A stretch of DNA of 25,721 bases from Actinomycetes bacterium (GTDB lineage: Bacteria; Actinomycetota; Acidimicrobiia; Acidimicrobiales; Ilumatobacteraceae), in the NCBI GenBank assembly GCA_023417265.1, contig JAEZFY010000033.1, positions 1 to 25,721 on the forward strand, in the 5' to 3' direction. A model generated the notes under the pieces. It saw only the letters and a program-made list of their open reading frames with translations. It was not told where the DNA came from and ran no database searches. Made by a program: the position numbers and the translations under genes. Numbering within the stretch: position 1 is the first letter of the stretch; every line of letters begins with the position of its first letter. Positions 20,196-25,721 of this stretch are shown piece after piece.

Positions 20196-21587
20196 TCAGG
20201 CCTCGTCGGTGGAGGCGGCCGCGTCGGCCACGGGGGCCTCGTCGGCGGCCGGTGTGCCCTCGGTGAACTCGGCGGCCGAGTCGGCCGACTCGAACTCGGC
20301 CCAGGCGGCCTCGACCTCGTCGCTCGACGTGGCCCAGTTGCCCTCGGCGTCGATCTCGAAGTGCTCGCGGTACTCGGCCGCCAGCTCGCCGCCCTCGGCA
20401 GCCTGCTTGATCGACAGGCTGATCCGGCGCCGGGCCAGGTCGAGATCGATGATCTTGACCCACAGCTCCTCGCCGGGCGTGACGACCTGCTCGGGCGAGT
20501 CGACGTGGTGGGCCGACATCTCCGAGATGTGGACGAGGCCCTCGATGCCGTCGCCGACCTGCACGAACGCACCGAACTGGACGAGCTTGGTGACCCGGCC
20601 GTAGACGAGCTGGCCGACCTCATGGGTCTCGGCGAACTCCTGCCACGGATCGGCCTGGGTGGCCTTGAGCGACAGCGAGATGCGCTCGCGCGACATGTCG
20701 ACGTCGAGCACCTGGACCTTGACCTTGTCGCCCACGGCGACGACCGAACCGGGGTGGTCGACGTGCTTCCACGACAGCTCGCTGACGTGGATCAGGCCGT
20801 CCATGCCGCCGAGGTCGACGAACGCGCCGAACGACACGACCGACGACACCGTGCCCTCGCGGACCTCGCCGGTCTTGAGGTTGGTGAGGAACTGGTCGCG
20901 GGTCTCCTTCTGGGTCTCTTCCAGGTAGGCCCGGCGAGACAGCACGACGTTGTTGCGGTTCTTGTCGAGCTCGATGATCTTGGCCTGCACGGTGGTGCCG
21001 ATGTACGGCGCCAGGTCGCGGACACGGCGCAGCTCGACGAGCGAGGCGGGGAGGAAGCCACGCAGGCCGATGTCGACGATCAGGCCGCCCTTGACGACCT
21101 CGATGACCGGACCCTCGACGACCTCGTCGTTCTCCTTCTTCTGCTCGATCGTGCCCCACGCGCGCTCGTACTGCGCACGCTTCTTGGACAGGACCAGGCG
21201 GCCTTCCTTGTCCTCCTTGGTGAGGACCAGCGCTTCGATCGCCTCGCCGAGCTTGACGATGTCGGCCGGGTTGACGTCGTTGCGGATGCTCAGCTCACGG
21301 CTGGGGATCACGCCCTCGGACTTGTAGCCGATGTCGAGCAGGACCTCGTCCTTGTCGATCTTGACGACGGTGCCGTTGACCAGCTGGCCGTCCTCGACCT
21401 CGACGATCGTGCCGTCGATCGCGTCGGCGAAGCTCTTGCCGAGGTCGTTGACGGCGATCTCGCGCGGCGTGTAGTTGCCTTCCTCGTCGAAGGTCCCGAA
21501 GTTCGGGTTGCCCGCCGCGGCGGCGGGCGCCGGGACCGGTGCGGCGGTCTCGGTGGAGGTGTCAGGCAGGGTGGAGGTGTCGGACAA
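20196..21587 (-). CDS. rpsA: 30S ribosomal protein S1
   Basis: A 463-residue S1 with four S1/OB-fold RNA-binding domains: approximately 55-125 (VNGTVVKIDKDEVLLDIGYKSEGVIP), 140-210 (VEGPVIEVVKGGLIVDIGLRGFLPASL), 225-300 (REGTVSSVVSFGAFVDLGGMDGLIHVSELSW) and 312-385 (VYGRVTKLVQFGAFVQVGDGIEGLVHISEMS). This is the four-domain actinobacterial type, shorter than the six-domain E. coli protein. It has a low-complexity Ala/Pro N terminus and an acidic Glu/Asp/Ala tail. S1 binds mRNA at the 30S platform and helps start translation. The only usable start is TTG 21587; no ATG or GTG lies in frame nearby. A promoter about 70 bp upstream is plausible, and coaE follows 14 nt downstream. Confidence 0.95.
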   Translation of the reverse strand: MSDTSTLPDTSTETAAPVPAPAAAAGNPNFGTFDEEGNYTPREIAVNDLGKSFADAIDGTIVEVEDGQLVNGTVVKIDKDEVLLDIGYKSEGVIPSRELSIRNDVNPADIVKLGEAIEALVLTKEDKEGRLVLSKKRAQYERAWGTIEQKKENDEVVEGPVIEVVKGGLIVDIGLRGFLPASLVELRRVRDLAPYIGTTVQAKIIELDKNRNNVVLSRRAYLEETQKETRDQFLTNLKTGEVREGTVSSVVSFGAFVDLGGMDGLIHVSELSWKHVDHPGSVVAVGDKVKVQVLDVDMSRERISLSLKATQADPWQEFAETHEVGQLVYGRVTKLVQFGAFVQVGDGIEGLVHISEMSAHHVDSPEQVVTPGEELWVKIIDLDLARRRISLSIKQAAEGGELAAEYREHFEIDAEGNWATSSDEVEAAWAEFESADSAAEFTEGTPAADEAPVADAAASTDEA

Positions 21588-21656
21588 GGAACGAACTGCT
21601 TTCGAAGTGGACAGGAATGACGTGCCGGATGCGCGGGCGCGCCCGGCGGGGACGCC

Positions 21657-21685
21657 ATCGTACCAGGATGTTCACCGCTTGTGAC
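21657..21685 (-). promoter_or_regulatory. Candidate rpsA promoter, GTCACA-N17-TACGAT
   Basis: On the minus strand the -35 GTCACA (21685-21680) and -10 TACGAT (21662-21657) are separated by exactly 17 bp. Transcription would start near 21650, giving a leader of about 60 nt that is rich in GC. It lies in the 113-bp gap between the lone HisKA gene and rpsA, so rpsA need not depend on upstream transcription. Confidence 0.45.
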
Positions 21686-21700
21686 CAGGTACGTGCCGGG

Positions 21701-21904
21701 TCACCCGGAGGGCGGGCGGGCGACCTCGTCGAGCATCACCCGCAGCCGTTGCGCGGCGTCGCGGGCGACGCCGGCCCAGTGGGCGACGTCGGCCGGCTTG
21801 TGCGCCTGCAGTTCGATCAGTTCCAGCGCCCCGACGATGTGGTTCAGCGGCGTCCGCAGGTCGTGCGACAAGCGCCGCAGGAAGGCCTGGGTCTCGTCGT
21901 CCAT
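21701..21904 (-). CDS. Stand-alone HisKA (DHp) domain protein, 67 aa
   Basis: The whole protein is one histidine-kinase dimerisation/phospho-acceptor domain. The H-box FLRRLSHDLRTPLNHIVGALELIEL carries His14, followed by a second helix (ADVAHWAGVARDAAQRLRVMLDEVARPPSG). There is no ATP-binding domain: the frame closes at 21701 and only 113 bp remain before rpsA. The ATG at 21904 begins 2 nt after the stop of the receiver-SARP gene, so the two are co-transcribed and probably coupled. It could be a phosphotransfer intermediate, a dimerising inhibitor, or the relic of a truncated kinase. Codon use is like its neighbours and there is no frameshift pointing to recent decay. Function is unproven. 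Confidence 0.75.
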   Translation of the reverse strand: MDDETQAFLRRLSHDLRTPLNHIVGALELIELQAHKPADVAHWAGVARDAAQRLRVMLDEVARPPSG

Positions 21905-21906
21905 CG

Positions 21907-23325
21907 TCAGCGGGCCAGCCCCCGCACGAACTCGGGGTCGTGGAGCCGGGGGTCCTGGTTGAGCACCCGGCTCTCGATGTCGCGTAGGGCCGGGCTGGGG
22001 TCGACGCCGACCGAGTTGATCAGCAGGTTGCGGGCGACCTGGTAGGTCTCGAGCGCCTCGCGCTGGCGGCCGCTGTGGTACAGCGCAGCGACGAGGATCG
22101 TCCACGCCGACTCGCGCCACAGTTCGCGGGCGGTCAGCCGGCGCGCCCCGGCCACCGCCTCGACGGTGTCGCCGAGCAGGATCTGGCGCACGCTCATGCG
22201 TTCCTCGAGCACCGCCCGCGCCTCCCAGATGCGCACGCGGGCAGCTTCCACGGCGGGCACGCTGCTGGCGCCGAAGGCGCTGTCGGACACGTTGGCGAGG
22301 ACCCGCTGGGCCTCGGCCACGTAGGCCGCGTCGTCGTAGCGGCTCGGGTCGAGTTCGCCGGCGCCCTTCTCGAAGGCGACGGTGTCGATGTTGGCCGCCT
22401 GGACGTCGAGCCGGTAGCCGTGCTGGGCGGTGACGACCAGGTCGGGCACACCGTGCTTCTGGAGCGTCGACCGCAACCGGCTGAGCGCGGTGTGGACCGG
22501 GCTGGCCGAGGCCGCCGGCGGGTTCCAGGCCAACTCGCCGAGATCGGCGGTCGACAGCACCGCCGGATGGTGGATCGCCATCACCGAGATGATGTCGGTG
22601 GCCGCGCCCGGTGGCAGCGCACACCACCGGTCGGCGAGCACGATCTCGGGGTCACCGAACAGCTTCAAGCGCACCGACGTCGACGCCGGGCGATCGAACG
22701 CGGCCGACCGCGGCCGTACCGGATGCGGCGGGCGCTGCTCCGAGATCGTGCGCAACTGCCCCACCCCGATCGGCCCGACGAGGGCCAGGTCGGCGCCGGC
22801 GCTGGCCGCCCGCTGGGGCTCGACCATCGTCGGGTCGGCCGACATCAGCACGACGAGGCACTGGCGCCGGTCGACCGTCCGCAACTGGCGGCACACGTCG
22901 TAACCGTTCATGTCGGGCAGGCGCACGTCGACGAGACACACGGCAGGCTCGGTCGCGGCGAACGCCATGATCCCGGCCGCGCCGGTCGGGGACGCCTCGG
23001 CGCGCCAGCCGATCTGCCCGAACGCCGCCTGGTAGTAGTCGCGGTTGGCGAGCTCGTCGTCGATCACGAGTGCCGTGCTCTGGCGTTCGTCGGGCCGCTC
23101 GACGGCCCCGATCACGAGCAACGCCAGCGACGATCCGTCGGGGGCCGAACCCACCAGTGGCACGAGCGTCATGTCGCCGAGCGAGCCGACGTCGAACCGG
23201 GTGCCCGGGACGATCGCGGTCTCGCCAGCGGCGGCGATGACGACCACGGTGCGGGCGTCGACGTATTGCACGACGGCCGCCCGCGGAGGGGCTGGTGGTG
23301 CGGCACCGCTGACGTCGTAGGTCAC
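21907..23325 (-). CDS. Receiver-containing SARP (BTAD) transcriptional regulator
   Basis: A 472-residue regulator with an unusual order. Residues about 15-80 look like the end of a GAF fold (VVQYVDARTVVVIAAAGETAIVPGTRF). A receiver (about 84-200) has the acidic pair in VIDDE and phospho-acceptor Asp133 in CLVDVRLPDMNG, but the usual Lys of the K-P motif is replaced by Gly184 (LVGPIGV). A winged-helix DNA-binding domain follows (about 218-305: VRLKLFGDPEIVL...ALSRLRSTLQKHGVPDLVVTAQHGYRLDV). A BTAD domain completes it (about 306-455: ESAWTILVAALYHSGRQREALETYQVARNLL). The start is GTG 23325. Direct CTTAC repeats at 11-bp spacing lie just upstream. Its targets probably include itself and the divergent GGDEF/EAL gene. 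Confidence 0.88.
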   Translation of the reverse strand: MTYDVSGAAPPAPPRAAVVQYVDARTVVVIAAAGETAIVPGTRFDVGSLGDMTLVPLVGSAPDGSSLALLVIGAVERPDERQSTALVIDDELANRDYYQAAFGQIGWRAEASPTGAAGIMAFAATEPAVCLVDVRLPDMNGYDVCRQLRTVDRRQCLVVLMSADPTMVEPQRAASAGADLALVGPIGVGQLRTISEQRPPHPVRPRSAAFDRPASTSVRLKLFGDPEIVLADRWCALPPGAATDIISVMAIHHPAVLSTADLGELAWNPPAASASPVHTALSRLRSTLQKHGVPDLVVTAQHGYRLDVQAANIDTVAFEKGAGELDPSRYDDAAYVAEAQRVLANVSDSAFGASSVPAVEAARVRIWEARAVLEERMSVRQILLGDTVEAVAGARRLTARELWRESAWTILVAALYHSGRQREALETYQVARNLLINSVGVDPSPALRDIESRVLNQDPRLHDPEFVRGLAR

Positions 23326-23327
23326 GC

Positions 23328-23339
23328 AAGCTCGAGCTT
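23328..23339. promoter_or_regulatory. 12-bp palindrome just upstream of the SARP start
   Basis: AAGCTCGAGCTT is a perfect palindrome 2 nt from the GTG start at 23325. It overlaps the first CTTAC repeat. It may be an operator or lie near the transcription start; evidence is positional only. Confidence 0.35.
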
Positions 23340-23402
23340 ACTCGGTTCTTACGTGGCTCACGGGGACCTGAAATAACGCGTGGCCGCTTACAGGCGACTT
23401 AC
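23337..23402. promoter_or_regulatory. Two pairs of CTTAC direct repeats with 11-bp period (probable SARP sites)
   Basis: CTTAC occurs at 23337-23341 and 23348-23352, then at 23387-23391 and 23398-23402. Within each pair the offset is exactly 11 bp, one helical turn. SARP regulators are known to bind direct repeats with 11-bp spacing. The pairs lie in the 139-bp gap between the divergent SARP and GGDEF/EAL genes. The pentamer is AT-rich relative to the surroundings. Confidence 0.65.
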
Positions 23403-23464
23403 GGTGGTGTGTTGCGGGCCCAAGGATGGTTGCGGGGCGAACCGCTCCCCCCAACAGTGTCGGC

Positions 23465-25678
23465 ATGCACGTCGCGGCCTCGCTGCGCACGCCTGCGGGC
23501 CGACCGGAATCGTTCGTCGCCTGGGTCGTGCTGCGCACCCTGTTGTACCTCGCCGCGGCCGTCGTTGCACTCGTGGCCGTCGAGGGTGGCCGAGCCGCGG
23601 TGTGGATCTGTCTCGGCGCAGCCGCGCTGCAACCGCTGTTGATCCCCGTGTCGCGCCGGGTGCGCTACCGGCTCGCCCAGACCGTGTTCGACGCGGCGGT
23701 CCTGGTCGCGGTCGCGATTGCCGTCCGCGACCTCGGCGACACGTCGCTGATCCTGCTCGTCGCCGGCGCCACCGTGCTGGCGGTCGCCGTGCGCCCCGAG
23801 CTGCACCTGCTCGTCCTCGCCGTGATGATCGAGTCGCTGCTCGTCCTCGGAGCGGCCACCGGGTCGCTCGGCTGGCTCGCCGCTGCCATCGTCGGCGGCG
23901 CCGTGTTGGCGGTGGCGTTGCGCGGCAGCCTCGAGTTCCGCCGCAACCAGCGGCGCACCGAGGCACACCTGGTCGAGGCGATGAGCGCCGCGCGGGCGAT
24001 CATCCACACGATCGACGCCCAGACCAAGCAGATCGTCGAACTTGCCGGCGACGTGCAGGAGGTCACCGGCTGGAGCCACGACGAGTGGCTCGCCCGGTCG
24101 CACGTCGACCTGCTCTCGCCCGAGGACCTGGCCGAGTTCGAGGCCGCCCTCGACCGGCTCGAGCAGGTCCCCGAGATCGACTTCGTGGCCAACACCGAGG
24201 ACCCCGACGGCCAGCCGCGATGGCTCCGCTACACCGGACGTCTGGAAGTCGACGTGCGCGGCCGCAACATCCTGCGCGGGATGGTCGCCGACGTCACCGC
24301 GATCCACAAGATCTCCGACGAGCTGTACGAGCAGGCCCGCCGCGACCGGGTGACCGGCCTGCCCAACCGGCAACGCCTCGAGGAAGACCTCGACCTGCAC
24401 GCCGTGCAGGCCCAGCCGTTCATGCTGCTGGTGGCCGACATTCGCCAGTTCCAGGCCATCAACGACACGCTCGGCCACCACATCGGCGACCTCGTGCTGT
24501 CGATGACCGGTTCACGGCTGAACGAACTGGCCGAGCCCGACTGGTCGGTCTACCGCCTCAGCGCCGACCAGTTCGCGGTGGTGGTCGCCGGGTCGAACGA
24601 CCCCGACCGGGCGCTCGTCATCGCCCACCAGATCGCGCAGGAATGCCGCCGCCCGCACCACGTCGGCCGGGTCGCGCTCGGCGCGCCCGTGTCGGTGGGC
24701 GTCGCCCTCTCGGCCACCAACGTGGCCCCGTCGGTGACGTTGCGGCAGGCCGACGTGGCGCTCAACGCCTCCAAGACGGCGAGCGGGCACGTGCAGCTGT
24801 ATCACGCCGACATGCAGCGCTTCACGCTCGAGAACCTGGTGCTCTCGGCGGCCGTCGAGCAGGGGCTCGACCGGGGGGAGTTCGTGCTCCACTTCCAACC
24901 CCAGGTCGACCTGCACACCGGCCAGATCATCGGCGCCGAGGGGCTGGTGCGATGGCAGCACCCCGAGCGCGGACTGTTGTCGCCGCAGGACTTCCTCGAG
25001 ACCGTGCGCCTGTCGGCGTCGTTCGAGCGGTTCACCCTCGACGTCGTGCGGCAGGCCGTCCAAGCCGCGGCCGCGGCCCAGGGAGCGGCCCACAAGATCG
25101 CCTTCGCGGTCAACATCGAGCTGCGCTCGTTGCTGAGCCCGGGCTTCGTCGACGCCGTCCTGGGGGTGCTGCACGAGCACGCGATCGGCCGTCACCGCGT
25201 CGTGCTGGAGGTCACCGAGACCGACCTCGCCGACAGCCTCGTCGCCCAGTCACCGCTCGACATCTTGAACGAGCTCGAGCGCCTGCGCACGGGGGGTTAC
25301 GAGATCGCCATCGACGACTTCGGCACCGGATCGTCGACGCTGTTCCGGCTCGACCGGATGCCCGCCGACGAGCTCAAGATCGACCGAGCCTTCGTGCAGG
25401 CGCTCGGCACCAGCCAGCGCAGCGAGATGCTGCTCGGCTCGATCATCCAGCTCGGCCGCAACCTCGGCATGCGGGTCGTCGCCGAAGGGATCGAGGAAAC
25501 CGAGCAGCTCGCCTACCTCGTGAGCGCCGGCTGCTCGATCGGCCAGGGCTGGCTGTTCAGCAAGGCGGTTCCGGTGCAACAGCTGCTCGGCACGCTCAAC
25601 GACCGCTACCCGGTCGGCGCCGCGGACGCCCCGGTCGTCACCCCGCTGCGCAGCCGCCGCGCCCACCCCGGCATCTGA
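23465..25678 (+). CDS. Six-TM PAS-GGDEF-EAL protein, probable c-di-GMP phosphodiesterase
   Basis: About 737 residues. Six hydrophobic helices (about 17-160) precede a PAS domain (about 165-285: AIIHTIDAQTKQIVELAGDVQEVTGWSHDEW). The GGDEF domain (about 295-450) begins RDRVTGLPNRQRLEEDL and keeps INDTLGHHIGD, but its signature is S366-A-D-Q-F, so cyclase activity is improbable. The EAL domain (about 465-715) has E492-G-L, VNIELRSLL, LEVTETDLADS, AIDDFGTGSSTLFRLDRMPADELKIDRAFV, VAEGIEETEQL and QGWLF. The metal and catalytic residues appear intact, so it probably degrades c-di-GMP. ATG 23465 is preferred over ATG 23426 because third-position GC becomes normal only after it. Divergent from the SARP gene. 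Confidence 0.92.
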   Translation: MHVAASLRTPAGRPESFVAWVVLRTLLYLAAAVVALVAVEGGRAAVWICLGAAALQPLLIPVSRRVRYRLAQTVFDAAVLVAVAIAVRDLGDTSLILLVAGATVLAVAVRPELHLLVLAVMIESLLVLGAATGSLGWLAAAIVGGAVLAVALRGSLEFRRNQRRTEAHLVEAMSAARAIIHTIDAQTKQIVELAGDVQEVTGWSHDEWLARSHVDLLSPEDLAEFEAALDRLEQVPEIDFVANTEDPDGQPRWLRYTGRLEVDVRGRNILRGMVADVTAIHKISDELYEQARRDRVTGLPNRQRLEEDLDLHAVQAQPFMLLVADIRQFQAINDTLGHHIGDLVLSMTGSRLNELAEPDWSVYRLSADQFAVVVAGSNDPDRALVIAHQIAQECRRPHHVGRVALGAPVSVGVALSATNVAPSVTLRQADVALNASKTASGHVQLYHADMQRFTLENLVLSAAVEQGLDRGEFVLHFQPQVDLHTGQIIGAEGLVRWQHPERGLLSPQDFLETVRLSASFERFTLDVVRQAVQAAAAAQGAAHKIAFAVNIELRSLLSPGFVDAVLGVLHEHAIGRHRVVLEVTETDLADSLVAQSPLDILNELERLRTGGYEIAIDDFGTGSSTLFRLDRMPADELKIDRAFVQALGTSQRSEMLLGSIIQLGRNLGMRVVAEGIEETEQLAYLVSAGCSIGQGWLFSKAVPVQQLLGTLNDRYPVGAADAPVVTPLRSRRAHPGI

Positions 25679-25721
25679 CGTCCGCAGTCGCCGGCCAGCG
25701 GCACCCGCGCGGGTCGCGCGG
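25679..25721. other. Short 3' flank of the GGDEF/EAL gene
   Basis: The last 43 bases after the TGA are GC-rich. I see no gene start or terminator in them; a GC-rich partial inverted repeat is too weak to call. Confidence 0.5.

Noticed and set aside
21659..21693. CGTACC...GGTACG inverted repeat upstream of rpsA as an S1 leader element
   Set aside because: Only 6-bp arms with a 23-nt spacer that overlaps the candidate promoter; chance occurrence is likely.

Overview
The window is very GC-rich with strong G/C bias at third codon positions, compact gene spacing, frequent GTG/TTG starts and several overlapping stop/start codons. It contains an F420-type nitroreductase-like protein, a SARP-type (BTAD) regulator, a four-domain ribosomal protein S1 beside coaE, and an actinobacterial-type LexA box. 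Together these point to a high-GC actinobacterium. I infer something close to the Acidimicrobiia (Ilumatobacter-like), but that placement is not proven by the sequence. No rRNA, tRNA, CRISPR array, insertion sequence or phage gene was seen, and no stretch over 300 bases lacks a gene.

Layout. 1-745: the 3' end of a probable rhomboid-family protease and a short unrecognised gene. 782-3153 (minus): an HtpX-like M48 membrane metalloprotease overlapping an MFS transporter by 4 bp. 3335-8431 (plus): a tight four-gene operon encoding a CHASE3/HAMP/GAF histidine kinase, a single-domain response regulator, a membrane-anchored HEAT-repeat protein and a processive family-2 glycosyltransferase. This reads as a signal-controlled polysaccharide-synthesis unit. 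8428-11304 (minus): uvrA, with a perfect LexA box in its promoter region. 11524-12861 (plus): NADP-type glutamate dehydrogenase. 12873-17001 (minus): an SRPBCC protein, an ArsR regulator, uvrB, a gamma-glutamylcyclotransferase-like protein and a DUF385/Ddn-like oxidoreductase. 17105-17815 (plus): a TetR regulator divergent from that oxidoreductase. 17817-18488 (minus): a YhhN-family membrane protein. 18528-19589 (plus): a double GNAT acetyltransferase. 19576-23325 (minus): coaE, rpsA, a 67-residue stand-alone HisKA domain and a receiver-SARP regulator. 23465-25678 (plus): a six-TM PAS/GGDEF/EAL protein.

Regulation visible in the sequence is unusually readable. The oxidoreductase promoter is bracketed by two copies of an 11-bp palindrome that probably bind TetR. 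The arsR promoter predicts a leaderless mRNA, and a perfect 28-bp palindrome covers its -10 element and start codon. The intergenic region between the SARP gene and the GGDEF/EAL gene carries two pairs of CTTAC repeats with exact 11-bp spacing, the periodicity known for SARP binding sites.

The two most interesting units are the kinase/regulator/HEAT/glycosyltransferase operon and the SARP / lone HisKA / c-di-GMP phosphodiesterase cluster. In the second, the receiver has lost its conserved lysine, the HisKA protein has no ATPase domain and the GGDEF motif is degenerate. It looks like a non-canonical signalling module. Its function is inferred only.
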